Assembly (NCBI GenBank): GCA_009760855.2
Contig: WPIO01000064.1
Location: 2,248,501 to 2,312,500, forward strand
Source of the DNA: Cristatella mucedo
Taxonomy: Eukaryota; Bryozoa; Phylactolaemata; Cristatellidae
DNA length: 64,000 bases
Reading direction: 5' to 3'
The notes beneath the pieces were generated by a model. That model was not told the DNA's origin, searched no databases, and saw nothing but the letters and a program-made list of their open reading frames with translations. How positions within the stretch are numbered: position 1 is the stretch's first letter; every line of letters starts with the position of its first letter. Positions 14,093-43,575 of the stretch are shown piece by piece. Both the position numbers and the translations under genes were made by a program.

Positions 14093-15484
14093 CTACTTCT
14101 TGTTTTGCTCGATCTTTCGGCAGCTTTTGATACCATCGATCACAAAGTACTTCTAGAGCGCCTCTCATCTCGCCTGGGCATCACTGGCACTGCTCTGCAG
14201 TGGTTCAGGTCCTATCTCAGTGGGAGACTCCAGAGTGTTGACGTGAATGGACAAAGATCATCTGAAGTACCTCTAAAATATGGAGTACCTCAGGGCTCTG
14301 TGCTAGGTCCGGTCCTTTTCACCGTTTATACTCTCCCTCTCGCTGATGTGATTGCCAAGCACAATCTAGGCTTTCACTTCTATGCGGACGACACTCAGTT
14401 GTACCTTTGCTTTGATCCCTCCCAGCCTTCGAGCACCTCAAATTCTCTCAACTCACTTGCTGCATGCATTGATGACATCCGATCATGGATGGCAGCAAAT
14501 TTTCTAAAACTAAACGATGATAAAACTAACTTACTAGTTATGGGCAAACCTAGTGTTATTCAGAAATTGGAAAGGCTGACTTTCAAAATTGGCTCTGCCA
14601 GCATATCTCCAGTTGCATCAGCTCGAAATCTAGGTGTCATATTCCAAAGCGACCTCTCGTTAGACAACCACATCAGCTCCACAGTCAAATCTGCCTATGT
14701 TTAGCTTCATAACATTGCTGGAATTCGGGCTTGTTTAGATAAGGATACCACGTCCAAGTTGGTCCATGCATTCGTGACATCTCGTCTCGACTTCTGCAAC
14801 TCACTGCTTACTGGCCTACCAGCATGTGCGATCAGGCGATTGCAGCTGGTGCAAAACTCTGCAGCTAGGCTTGTCTGTCGTGAGCGTCGCAGTTGCCACA
14901 TTACTCCACTTCTCGCCGACCTGCACTGGTTACCAGTCAAGCAACGGATTGACTTCAAGGTTTTGTCGCTCACTTTTAGGTCTCTTCATTCTATGGCTCC
15001 AGCCTATCTTTCAGATATACTACCCCATCAGGCAAAGCATCGTACCACTCGCTTTTCGGAATCCAACAGTCTAGAAATACCTCGTACAAACCTTAAATCC
15101 TTTGGAGACCGTGCATTTAGCTCGTATGCTCCCACAGCCTGGAACTCCCTCCCGACCTGCATCAGAACATCCCCTGACCTGACCACATTTAAAAGAAACT
15201 TAAAAACATACCTATTTAGGACAGCGTTTAGTGGGTCCTTGTGATTCGTCCTCGATGTGCTTATGCGTGCTGACACTGTTCATGCTGCCACTAACCACAT
15301 TTGCATGCTGACCCAGTGCATGTAACCCCTAACGATGTTATTCATTCTGTTTGTTTTTCAAGCATGATTTTACTTACTATTCTATTGCGTATCACTTTGC
15401 AGCAAATGTAAAGCGCCTAGAAATAGATCAAGTTCTCTGAGGGCGCTTTATCAAGTGCAATATTATTATTATTATTATTATTAC
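14093..15484 (+). mobile_element. Family-1 LINE copy C, 5'-truncated
   Basis: Starts at LLVLLDLSAAFDTIDHK inside the RT and keeps FYADDTQLYL. It has the same TAG after SAYV as copy B. The rest of ORF2 (LVHAFVTSRLDFCNSLLTG to KTYLFRTAFSGSL) and the 3' UTR ending in (TTA)n are present. It is almost identical to copies B and D, so it is young, but 5' truncation and the stop make it inactive. Confidence 0.93.
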
Positions 15485-15864
15485 TTGAGTCCTGGTTGTA
15501 CTACTTGAGTCCCTGAGTACTAGTTGTCCCCAAGATAGGGGTGGGGCAGATCAAGACTTAGGGAAGACCTGACAAAGACTCGGAAGCTAAATGTGGTTCC
15601 ATTTCTTGGCCACGACTCAAACAAGACTGATCAAACAACCAATCGTGGCTGCCTTCAAGGGCACCCTTTCTTCATTGCTTTGAAAAGCATAGCAGACGAC
15701 TTGACCCCAAAATCCAAAAAATCGAAGAGTTCCATGCGAGTCCCATTATTAGAACACTAGGAGCTCTTCATGTACGAATCAGATTATGAGGCAGCCAACA
15801 ATAAAGGCAATCGTGGAAGATTTAAATTCACCGAGAGGTTCATCGAGGATGGCCATTTCCTACC

Positions 15865-15876
15865 TATAAGAATAAT

Positions 15877-15911
<35 letters not shown>

Positions 15912-16015
15912 ATTTGCACGGTGCCCTCACAGAACCCAGTCTCTATCTAGGCACTTTAAGTATGCTGTAAAGGAAGCATAATCAAATGGTTAGTGGTAAC
16001 ATGCACGAAAACTCG
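15865..16015 (-). mobile_element. LINE/SINE 3' tail fragment
   Basis: (TAA)n followed on the + strand by ggtgccctcacagaacccag, tctctatctaggcacttta and ggttagtggtaacatgca. This is a variant of the family-1 LINE tail in reverse orientation. Confidence 0.7.
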
Positions 16016-18112
16016 CTGACAAAAGCAATTTGCTAATGACCACCCAGGGGATGGAGCAAGTGGGAAGCCAAACTTAAGGAAAACTGAATGCGTAAACTAT
16101 CTACGAGACTGAAGCAGGAAAGATGCAGGAAAAAAGCAAGACTTGCTGTATAAATGAGGCTTTAGCCGGGACAGTAGAGTGGTGGTCGGCAGGCTGCTGC
16201 GTTCTTGAGCTGGGTGAGAGGGCATGCTGCCAGCCATCATTGGCCGAGTGCAAGGTCATGGCACAAAACCCCTTTTTAAATAGTGGAGTCCATTTAATCG
16301 GTGCCTGGCCACACCCCCAACCCTAACGAGACAGGAACCTGCTTCAACAGAGCTCTCTCGTCGTTGCAGGCAGCGCCGAAGCGCTTGGGGCAGCAGCCCC
16401 CTACGGCAGCCACAGTCTCAGGCAGGTAGGCAACAGTTGCCTGGCGAAGGCTGCCGAACCACGCAGGAGCGCAGAGCAGCAGCAGCAGTAGCGGCGGCAG
16501 CGGGTTATACTCGGCCCAAGAGGGCGCACAAAATCCGCATACAACACATGAGCGGCACAAAACTATTTTCGCGAAAGGGTGCATTGAAAGGGGCCGACAA
16601 ATGCATTAGTATGACTGCATAGACCGGCAACTGCCGACGGTATACAATTGCAATTCTAAGCAGGTGCAGGCTCGAAACTGCTGCCAGAGCCGGCCGGCCA
16701 TTGTCCAATGCTTATACTCGACGTGCACTTGCCTTGATCGAACCGCGAGTGAGTGACTTTCCAGCACGAGGTAAGCAATGACCGACCCTGGCGCCGCCTG
16801 CCTCCACTGCAGCTACCGAGCTGCTGTGCAGCCTTGACCTTATCACGGTGCCTACTATCTTGCAAGCACTTCTCGTCGAGATCACGCAAGCTACCGGCAC
16901 CCACCAGCCGGTAGTTCAAAGGATGACAGCATGACCTTTTCTTTTCTCTCCATTGCATTGCTTCGGGGTTCTTTTACTCGGTCGGGTAGCGCTGCTAGGC
17001 AACATCTAGCCGCTGCTGGCTCCGCCGCCTTGGCACTTAACGCTGGCGTACAAAGCAACTCGCCTGCAGTCTCGAGTGCATTTGTTTACTATGACTAGCC
17101 GTGTAACATTTATGCAGTCACCGCCTCTCAGTGCACGTCAGCACCTCCAGCTTCCCAGATGTGGCAACATCTGGGGCCCGGAGGCTGTAGCTTACGTTGG
17201 CGAAGAAGCACACAACGAGGGTCAACTTTCGACAACTCCACGATCTACCTTATATTTAAGGAATGCATACGAAAATTGCGTTAATTTTCGCGGAAAATTC
17301 CTATAACGCTTCAAAGCCACTAGGAATCCGGCAAGGTGTGGCTGCTACTGTAGCGTCTCTACAGAGTGTCACGCCCATCCGGGGCCGAATCAGTTCGGCA
17401 CATGGGCAGCAGCCCTCTCCCAGATGCAATGGATGACGGAAAGAGAGAATCGGTTGAAACGATGAAACATTATAGGAGCTACAAAATATCACCAATCCGA
17501 AGCACAGGATACCTCTGCAAGGCAGTCACAAGCTCCCGCTGCTTGATGCACCGATGCTTGCTCGCAATGTCCCATAACCCGAGCTATCAGTGGTCTCTGC
17601 TCAAATTTGCATGGAGAATTGAGCCTTTGCGGTAGCGCAGCGGAGAACAAGCAGGAGCAGCGTGGCGGCGGAAGCGTGTCCTCGGTTGGACAGCACAGAC
17701 CAAGTCGGCAGCAGCAGCAGCAGGAGAGGCAGCAGCACGCAGCAGCAGGAGAAGAAACAAAAGCAGCAGCAGTGGCAGCAGCACGCAGCAGAAGCCAGCT
17801 GCGCCAGCGAGCAGCAGCTCGAGAGAATCCGATCGGCAGTTCCACGGGAGCAGCTGAACAGAAGTGCCTACTACTACTACTACTATTACCAGTGGCCAAA
17901 GTCTGCATTCACGTGATCCAACTTTTGCATGACCATCCCGCCACCATCATCAACGGATCTTAGCCACGAGCATCGATTGCTTGCTTTCAGCTCACAACAG
18001 TGTGCCATGCATACACCTACCACCCCCCTCCCCTCCCCTCAGTGTGCCGTTGTGCTGACTGCTGCAGTGTTGCCTGCTGATGCTGATGCTAGAGGCGGCT
18101 ACCAGAGTAGCA

Positions 18113-18115
<3 letters not shown>
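16016..18115. other. Unassigned DNA with a CAG-rich patch
   Basis: At about 17,690-17,880 the + strand is rich in CAG/GCA triplets, giving Gln/Ala-rich translations, and ends in (TAC)n. No supporting exon structure was seen. The remainder shows no recognisable gene. Confidence 0.5.
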
Positions 18116-18149
<34 letters not shown>

Positions 18150-18285
18150 CATTTGTATAGCGCCCCAAGAGAACTTAATCTCTATTCAGGTGCTTCACAT
18201 ATGCCTCGGGGCTCGAGCCCACGACCTCAGCCAGACCTTAGTCGGGAGGGGGCGAGCACCTTAACTGCAGGACCAAACCAGCTGG
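18116..18285 (-). mobile_element. tRNA-derived SINE, family 1, with (TA)n tail
   Basis: The (TA)n run at 18,116-18,146 is the 3' end. Then on the + strand come gtatagcgccccaagagaac, tctctattcaggtgcttca, the reverse B box ctcgagcccacgacc and the head ggaccaaacc. Confidence 0.85.
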
Positions 18286-20099
18286 AACTGACCCGATCCC
18301 CTCCAAAGCCAGGACTTTGCACTGGATGGCTAAGCCAATCAATGACTTACCATTTTGGACCACAAAATACCACCTATTCTACTGCTTGCAACATGGGTAG
18401 GTGTCTTGACTCCCTCCTCCCTCCCTCTCTCAGTCTCCCTCCCTCTCTCTCTCCCCCTCCAATGGCCCATCGATCGATCTAGCCCCTTCCAGCTGCTGCC
18501 AGAGCTGAACAAAGTACCACACACTTGCTGCCACCAGCCGCTTGGTGGGGCCAGCTGCCGGGGCAGTGCTGGCCTGGCAGTGGCAGCAGCAGGCTGCACA
18601 CCAGCGCAGAGTGGGCGCAGAGAGATTCGAATGAAAGCATGAGATGGCGATTTGATGCAAGTGATGAGCGCCCTGGCCAGCCGTGGCTGGAGAACGTGCT
18701 GGAGCACGGCACCCAGGGAAGCTGGCAGCAGCATACCGAAGCGACAGCACACTGCTACCGGCTGCAAGCTGCTGCTGTTTCCGGGTAATCCTGTTGGTGA
18801 CCCGACTCGCGAGCAAGTGCACTGGAACCAGTGATGCAAGACAGGTAGAACAGCGGAACCATAGCATTGCTTTCAAGCTCGGCAGCTCGAAACTCCTCAG
18901 CGAGCTCAAAACTCGTCGAGAACTGTGCACTTCGGGCTCGCCTTGCGCAGCCAGGCTGTGCTGGAACCGAGCCCCCCCCCAAAGGTTTCCAAGTAGGCTT
19001 AAATTTGCTAACCATGCAATCTGCCAGTGCATCTACACAAAATTTCGTCCAATAAGTAGGACCAGTCGCAAACATGCTTTTTATGGGTAAGAAAAAATTA
19101 AAGCCGCTGACTCAATAGCTCACTCATGGCTCACTCATAGCAGCAAAACGGTCCTCTCCGGAATCCACTTGCAGATCGAGGCCGGAGCTGCTGAAGTAGG
19201 AGGCCTCCGGGCAGGACATTGGCATAGCTTTAACTGCGTTTAGCCACGAGTACTAAGTACGAATGCCAGCGTGTGCAGCTGAACTACCCAAGGTAGGCTT
19301 CGTTGCAGCTTGCTGCCAAGCAAGGGCAGGTGCTCGACCACTCGACCCGCTCGGGCTGGACGAGCGAGAGGAGGGTGCTGCACACTTGCAGGCACCAGCC
19401 CCCTGTCGCTGGGAGACCGCTCGTTTGCTTTCTCTGGGCGGACCTTTGCCCGCCAAGCTCACGGGCTCAGGAGCACTGACCGAGGCTAGGAGGGGGTGGG
19501 GTCGGAGGCAAGGGCCATTTACCAAGACGACCGAACAAGAAAGCCAGGCTGGTGGGCGGCATCGGCAAAGTCAGGCATCTGCGGCAGCCAGCCATCTGCT
19601 TCGACGCGTGCTGAGTACAAGGATTACTGGCCGCCGGGCATTCACGATGGCAAAATAGCGGACTGAACGGCGTGCGATCGGCTGCGAGTTGAGCAGCCCA
19701 CCAGTAGTTGTCGATAGTATTAGCCCATTGAAGACTCCTAATCGAAACGGCCACTCACGGGACTCTGCAAATACGGGCCGAGCGCGACTAGGTCGCAGCG
19801 GTGAATGACGTTGAAAGGCCTTCCTCGGTTGTTGACACCACTTCTGAGAAACGCGAGAAGAATGCGGTGCAGCTACTGATGATGCCGCCCGAGCAACTCA
19901 AGTGAGGCAGAATAGAAACTCCCTGAACTCATCCGAAAAACGGCATTCCTCATTACGTGCCGTGTCGTCTTCGCGGTTCGCGTTCGTGTCCGCGACGGAG
20001 GGTATAGTGTTTTTTTTAAACAGAGCTGCAGCCAGGATATAACGAAATGTTTCGCGGTCAACTAGAGCCAAATTTCGTAGCCACTGCACAAGCTCGGGC
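18286..20099. other. Unassigned DNA
   Basis: A short C/T-rich patch lies at 18,411-18,460. The rest is GC-moderate sequence with several frames but no recognisable protein, except the uncharacterised - strand ORF ending at 19,898. Confidence 0.5.
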
Positions 20100-20150
20100 A
20101 GGTTCACGCAGCCGCTCCAGCTGGTGGCATTCCATCGCGCGTCGTCTTAC
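19898..20150 (-). other. Unrecognised ORF upstream of and divergent from the kinesin gene
   Basis: On the - strand an open frame reads through NLPELVQWLRNLALVDRETF and YILAAALF, then a charged stretch (NANREDDTARNEE), ending at a stop near 19,898. The composition is protein-like, with amphipathic helix character rather than repeats. It could be an exon of a gene sharing the CpG island with the kinesin in the opposite direction. I do not recognise a family, and no clear splice acceptor or ATG with good context is visible. Confidence 0.25.
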
Positions 20151-21141
20151 GGCGGCAATGCGAGAGCGCGATGCGCGCGTCAACAAGTGTCGATTACCAT
20201 AAAGCGGCAGTGACTCCTCTCGTCGACTTCTGCTCTCATTTCTTCATCATCGCTCCCGGAATGAGAAAAAACGACGACGAATGTGCAAGCGCGAGGCTCC
20301 TCTAGAATTTTTACGGTGCTGCTTTCTTATCACACCGCAGACGAAAGAGCATCGGCCAGCAAAGCAGACAGCCACGCCGCCGCGCCGGCAAGCACCGGGG
20401 CCGTAGCGACGGTAAACAGGGCGCGCCCAGCTCGCCGGATACGGGAGTTATCCCGCATGCGAGGGCAGGCGGACCAATTGTCATCTCCGGAGGCCAGTTC
20501 GAATTTCCGCTGCCCGGCTACGACGACGGCGACAGGAGCTTTTACCCGCGCCTCTCTCGAAAGTGATGCGGTAAGCCATCTCGGCGGCGCTCCGGAGGTC
20601 AGCTAGCGAAACGCGCTCGCAGCGCTGCGCTCCCCGCGGCCCGCTAGCTGACGTCGTTTGCGCACCGCATGCCGAGGAAGCTTCAGAGCAGCTGGCGGCC
20701 AACAACATCGAAATAAAGACCCTTCCGTCGTTGTCGGCGCGCTCAGCGTCTTCGGGAGAAGGAACGCTGCTCCCGTCCGGTAGCGTGCGCGCGCGCGCCA
20801 TTTGACGAGGAGAGTTTCCGTGTGCGGCCGGCTCGGTGCGCGGACGGCTGCGCCCCGGGGCGGTAGCGCGTGCCGCGTAGACGAACGGCGGGCGCATCGA
20901 CCCGACAGCGACCGCCCGCCGGCCGCGTGTCCGTCGAATGCGAGCCGGCCTCGTTCGCTGCAGCCCGTCTGAGTGGCGCGGACCGCTCTCTGCCGCCGTC
21001 GCAATAAAGCGGCGCTGCTCGGCAGCGCTCGCAGCTGCGCCGCAAAGAGACGGTCCGTCGTCCGTGCTACGCGCCCAGAGTTATATTGGCCGTGCCCGGA
21101 CGCGCCTCGTTCGTCGTTGGCAGGTGACGGCCGATCGATCG
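20100..21141 (+). promoter_or_regulatory. CpG-rich promoter and 5'UTR region of the kinesin gene
   Basis: From about 20.1 kb to the start codon the DNA becomes much richer in G+C and in CpG than its flanks, including a gcgcgcgcgc run near 20,790. No TATA box is evident. A CRE-like TGACGTCG lies at 20649-20656. The high CpG continues through exon 1. This is the expected look of a TATA-less housekeeping or cell-cycle promoter. The transcription start cannot be fixed from sequence. Confidence 0.6.
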
Positions 21142-38629
<17,488 letters not shown>

Positions 38630-39186
38630 CACTGGCGTCAATTGTGTCACACCGTCGGTTGGCTTTGCCAGAGGTCTGCGAGGGCTTTACGCCATGGATG
38701 ACATGCATGACTGCTTCGGCTAGCAGAGACGTGGCTTGTCGATTCGTGCTGCTTGCATGCGTCCGAGCCCGTGTCCTCGACGAGCTCGTGTCCTTGACCC
38801 CGATGAAGCGCTCGACGGCGAGCAGCCACAGTTGCGGCTGTAAATCGGCGCCGGCAGACGATCGCCTGCCGATACGAGTGAGGGCTAGTCTTTTAACTAA
38901 GTTTTGTGCTTTCTGTCGAATCGGGCGTACGATGTCAAAAGGAACGTATGAAGGAGGCGTCGAAAGCCAAGCCGGCCACTTAACCGCTTATTTGGACTTT
39001 CAGGTTTAGTCGTGTCCGATATGTGTCGTGATTTGCTATGGTCCGTCTTTTTTTGCCACTCTTGGTACCGTCGACTGTTCCGTAACCGAGTAGTTTCGGA
39101 AGCTGACCAATGCGTGTCTGCATTAAGCAGGACTACGTTGACAATTTGTACGGCTCTTCTGGTTTATGTGGCTACTTGAATGAATG

Positions 39187-39192
39187 ATTAAA
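39187..39192 (+). terminator. Possible polyadenylation signal ATTAAA of the kinesin gene
   Basis: ATTAAA lies about 560 nt after the kinesin stop codon and before the first downstream transposable element at 39,299. It is the commonest variant of AATAAA. No canonical AATAAA was seen between the stop and this point. Confidence 0.3.
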
Positions 39193-39298
39193 TACATCTG
39201 GGTCTACAGCTTTGCAAAGCCAGAAGGACTAAGGGATTGTTAAGCTGAAGAGAGCTTCCTATAGCACATTCAAAGCCTCAGCACCGATCTGGTTTGAC

Positions 39299-39435
39299 TG
39301 GGGTTGGCCGAGTGGTTAAGGTGCTCGCCCGACCAAGGTCCTGCTGAGATCGTGAGCTCGAGCCTCGTGGCATGTGTGAAGCTCCTGAATAGAGATTAAG
39401 TTCTCTTAGGGCGCTATGCAAATGAATTTTATATG

Positions 39436-39494
<59 letters not shown>
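39299..39494 (+). mobile_element. tRNA-derived SINE, family 1, best-preserved head, with (TA)n tail
   Basis: A box ggccgagtggttaagg is typical of tRNA-Ser/Leu, and gagctcgagcc fills the B-box position. The tail has gattaagttctcttaggg, then gcgctatgcaaatgaatt, then (TA)n to 39,494. Confidence 0.85.
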
Positions 39495-39496
<2 letters not shown>

Positions 39497-39514
39497 GCTT
39501 TCTGTGTGCATGCG

Positions 39515-41170
39515 TTGGCCAATAGACTTCATTTAACGAAACAAAGAGAAAGTGAGAAGCATAGTTAGGTCAAGAGGGTAGTCGACGAAGTGATTAGCAT
39601 GAAAGTAGCAGCTCCTGACCGCTGAAAAAGATGTGCTCAATCGACAGCAGCGTGGGGGGATGTTTCTGCCTGAGATGTGGCATTGAGTTTCACAGTCGAA
39701 GAAGCTGCATAGCACAATGGTCTTTAAGTTTAGAAATAGAACAGCTAATTTATTATCCATAGAGGACCTGAGTGCAAGATAAGGTTGAAACTGGTGCCAA
39801 AGTTCAGCTAGGTATGAAGGAGCCAAACCAAGGTGGGCCATCTAGGTTAAAGTAGGAATTTTGCTTTGTATTGATGTATTCCTCTGTATTACTCTCGATT
39901 GATAGATCGGGAGCCATTGCAGCTCTTTCAGCAAAGGAGACACTTGGTCGAACCTCAGAGATTTGTTCACTAGCCTTGCAGCCATATTCATCACCAGCTC
40001 TTTTTGGTACCCCAGCTGAAACGGATATGCAGCAGGCCAGTCTGGACAGAGCTAGGAGGCTAGTTAAATACCTAGCAAGCCACCATGGTGGACAGGCCTC
40101 AATCTTAGGCAAGGTGCAGCGTGATAGCTAGGTATGGGGCAGTTTTCCTGATGAAATTCAAAATGTAAGCTGTTATCAAAGAAAACACCTCAAGTCCGAG
40201 CACATGAAGGTTGCACTAAAGCATCACCAATTAGATAAGCTAAGTCTTTTAGCCCAGCTGCCTACTTATGGTGGCACGTGAATAGGAGTTCGGTTTTATG
40301 AGTTTTAGGAAATTGGCTGACATTCAGCATCAAATGCCTGCAAGGTAAGTATTCGGTTTATCAGTCGCTGCAGCAGATTCCGATGGTTTAAATGACAAAT
40401 ACAGCTTAGTATCGTCAACATATAAGCGATAGCCGATCCCATTGGCGAGAATCCCCTTTACCAAAGGCTCGTTATAAATGGAGAACAGGAACGAATCGTG
40501 AACTGACCCTTGAGGAACTCCGAATGTGACAGGTGCTAGATGGACGTGACCGCGCGATAAGGATTGAACACGATCGGACAAGTATGATTTGAACCGAGCA
40601 AGTGTCTGCAATACCGACTGCCCGCTGTTCTCAATCGTTTGCATAGGATGTCGTGATCAACAGAGTCGAACGCAGCTGATAGATCAAGCAGGGCCAAGGC
40701 AGTGACATTACAACCATCGTTGCTGTTTAGGCTGTAGTTGGTCACAAGAAGGAGAGCAGTTTCAGTAGAGCGTTGTCGCTTGAGTCCGGATTGATATTTG
40801 TCTGACAATTCATTACTGTTATTGTTGTGTTCGACAATCATCTTAGCGACGATCTTTTCGAAATTCTTTGACGAAAGGAAAACGGGCTGATAGCTTGCTA
40901 AGATCACTGGATCCAATTCATGCTGTGTAAGCATAAGTCAACAAATGGCCAATTTGAAAAACTTTGGAACAGCACATTTATCCAGAACAGCATGGAAAAC
41001 CTGAGCTGTGGTCGGACTAACTTTGTCCGCCAGTGAAGACCGGAGAGGGGTGTTACAGGATCCTCACATGACGAGCTCTTTTTACTAGACTTAATTAAGA
41101 TAACCGCTTCGTGTATACAAACCTCGGAGAATTTCTTAATGGAGATCGCAGGTAAGGTACAAAACGTATT
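39515..41170 (-). mobile_element. Family-2 LINE (CR1/L2-type), about 1.65 kb, decayed
   Basis: On the - strand, in shifting frames: PVILASYQPVFLSSKNFEKI, RSTETALLLVTN, ALLDLSAAFDSVDHDILCKR, FGVPQGSVHDSFLFSIYNE, YVDDTKLYLSF, RFDQVSPLLKELQWLPI and HLGLAPSYLAEL. The RT catalytic box is YVDD. Frameshifts near 40,640 and elsewhere make it inactive. This is the longest family-2 copy here. Confidence 0.85.
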
Positions 41171-41191
41171 GGCCAAACAGTTAATATCAGA

Positions 41192-41330
41192 GTAATAATA
41201 ATAATACATTCGTATAGCACCATCGGAGAACTGGGTCACTTTCTAGGCACATGATTGCTGCTGTAAAGAAAGCATGACCAAGTGCTAAGTGGCACAGTAG
41301 ACGCCTTTTATGAAAATAGGCCCGAGCCCG
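41192..41330 (-). mobile_element. LINE tail fragment
   Basis: (TAA)n, then on the + strand gtatagcaccatcggagaac, tcactttctaggcacatga and aagcatgaccaagtgctaag. A degraded variant of the family-1 tail. Confidence 0.6.
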
Positions 41331-41629
41331 CAAAAAGGCATTTTTATATGCGGAGTATTCCCACTTTCGGAGTGAGACTAATATTGCTTAAAACTTAACA
41401 GAATTTCTTTATTGTCAATTTAGCAACGTAAAACAATCAAGGCACACAAAATAATGCTCTGGTTATATAAAGAAATCTGTAATTTTCCGCTGGATGCGAT
41501 TTTGGGATGCTATTTCTCTGATCTTATTTGCAATTGAATAGTATTCTGTGAGATCTTGCTTCCAAGTAATGAGGAGCAGTTTCGAGTGCATGTAATGCTT
41601 CTTTGTTTGTTACTCTGCGTACCTCCAGC
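41331..41629. other. Unassigned DNA
   Basis: No feature recognised. It may belong to the 3' side of the pogo-like element that follows. Confidence 0.4.
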
Positions 41630-42423
41630 AACTACATATCTTCAAGTCTTTTGTGTTGTTGTCATCCCCAGTTTGATGCTTGCCTGTACTTGCTCGCAAA
41701 TTTCAGCATTGGCTGACGTGCCATTGCATGAGACTTCATTAACGAAGTCAAAAAAAAGCCTCGAAATCTTCTTTCGTGACTGTTTCTCCTAGCTCAGTAG
41801 CCACTCTTGGAATCGATAGAACATTAGCTTCGTTGTCGCCCGAACCAACAGTTAAAAAGCCAGCTTTTCGGAAACAGTTTTGGACCGTAGCCTGCGACAC
41901 CAGCAACCCCACCTGCTTCACCGGGTGCAAGGCAACTGGTACATCTATTGACTTTGCGTAATCAATAATTGAGCGTCCTTCTTCGATGGCCTGAAGCATC
42001 TGCCGCATCACTTGCATTATGTAGTGTACTTCCACGGTTCGGATGATTACTATCCAGCGGCTGTCTAAGAGATATTGTGTTCGGTGGCATAATATAATAT
42101 AATAATAATATAATATAATATAAACACCAGTTGGATATTCTTGAGCTGCCTTTCTTCTTTGTGACAAGCAGTGACGTCATTTGCAAACAATGATTTTTCG
42201 ACTGCCCAACTCCCTATCAAACTTAAAAAAGGGTGTCAGCCCAAATTTGACTGTTCATCGAAACAATGCTGCTGCTGAAATATATAGAAGGCGGTCGATC
42301 AGTTTGAAGGCTCCACGGGTTTGCAAATTTCCCTCTACGTGTGCCTTCTTTTCGGTGCCAATAGCTTTGCAGAGAGGAAGCAGTCATTCGTTTTTTCTTC
42401 TTTCCACCAGTTGGTCGAGTACC
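41630..42423 (-). pseudogene. pogo/Tigger-type DDE transposase, C-terminal part, split by a LINE
   Basis: On the - strand, across frames: TGGKKKKRMTASSL, then GTEK and PRAFK-like sequence, LKNIQLVF, PPNTISLRQPLD, RTVEVHYIMQVMRQMLQAIE and VSQATVQNCFRKAGF. These follow the order of the pogo/Tigger transposase (GGKK block, PPNTTS.QPLDQG block, NCFRKAGF block). Frameshifts and a (TATAATA)n insertion between LVF and PPNT break it. It is a relic. Confidence 0.85.
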
Positions 42424-43575
42424 AGTAATAATAATAATAATAATAATATTGCACTTGATACAGCGCCCTCAGAGAAATTAATCTCTTTCTAGGCGCTTTA
42501 CATTTGCTGCAAAGTGATACACGATAGAATAGTAAGTAAAATCATGCTTGAAAAACAAACAAAATGAATAACATGGTTAGGGGTTACATGCACTGGGTCA
42601 GCATGCAAATGTGGTTAGTGGCAGCATTAACAGTGTCAGCACGCATAAGCACATCGAGGACGAATCACAAGGACCCACTAAATGCTGTCCTAAATAGGTA
42701 TGTTTTTAAGTTTCTTTTAAATGTGGTCAGGTCAGGGGATGTTCTGATGCAGGTCGGGAGGGAGTTCCAGGCTGTGGGAGCATACGAGCTAAATGCACGG
42801 TCTCCAAAGGATTTAAGGTTTGTACGAGGTATTTCTAGACTGTTGGGTTCCGAAAAGCGGCTGGTACGATGCTTTGCCTGATGGGGTAGTATATCTGAAA
42901 GATAGGCTGGAGCCATAGAATGAAGAGACCTAAAAGTGAGCGACAAAACCTTGAAGTCAATCCGTTGCTTGACTGGTAGCCAGTGCAGGTCGGCGAGAAG
43001 TGGAGTAATGTGGCAACTGCGACGCTCACGACAGACAAGCCTAGCTGCAGAGTTTTGCACCAGCTGCAATCGCCTGATCGCACATGCTGGTAGGCCAGTA
43101 AGCAGTGAGTTGCAGAAGTCGAGACGAGATGTCACGAATGCATGGACCAACTTGGACGTGGTATCCTTATCTAAACAAGCCCTAATTTTAGCAATGTTAT
43201 GAAGCTGAAAATAGGCTGATTTGACTGTGGAGTTGATGTGGTCGTCTAACGAGAGGTCGCTTTGGAATATGACACCTAGATTTCGAGCTGATGCAACTGG
43301 AGATATGCTGGCAGAGCCAATTTTGAAAGTCAGCCTTTCCAATTTCTGAATAACACTAGGTTTGCCCATAACTAGTAAGTTAGTTTTATCATCGTTTAGT
43401 TTTAGAAAATTTGCTGCCATCCATGATCGGATGTCATCAATGCATGCAGCAAGTGAGTTGAGAGAATTTGAGGTGCTCGAAGGCTGGGAGGGATCAAAGC
43501 AAAGGTACAACTGAGTGTCATCCGCATAGAAGTGAAAGCCTAGATTGTGCTTGGCAATCACATCAGTGAGAGGCA
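42424..43575 (-). mobile_element. Family-1 LINE copy D inserted in the pogo transposase
   Basis: On the - strand this runs from within the RT (DVIAKHNLGFHFYADDTQLYL region) through SAYFQLHNIAKIRACL to the end of ORF2 (KTYLFRTAFSGSL), with a 3' tail and (TAA)n at 42,426-42,447. It lacks the stop shared by copies B and C but is otherwise almost identical. The pogo sequence resumes on both sides. Confidence 0.93.

Noticed and set aside
17607-17963. Gln/Ala-rich frame as a possible gene
   Set aside because: It is a CAG/GCA-rich low-complexity stretch without splice context, domain or good start.
20938-21141. Upstream in-frame ATG giving a 68-residue N-terminal extension of the kinesin
   Set aside because: The extension is Arg/Ala-rich CpG-island translation. 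Kinesin-8 proteins normally begin a few residues before the first motor strand, as the ATG at 21142 provides.
39299-39432. tRNA gene candidate (ggccgagtggttaagg)
   Set aside because: The A box is tRNA-Ser/Leu-like, but the B box is degraded and there is no complete cloverleaf. The LINE-like tail and multiple copies show it is a SINE.
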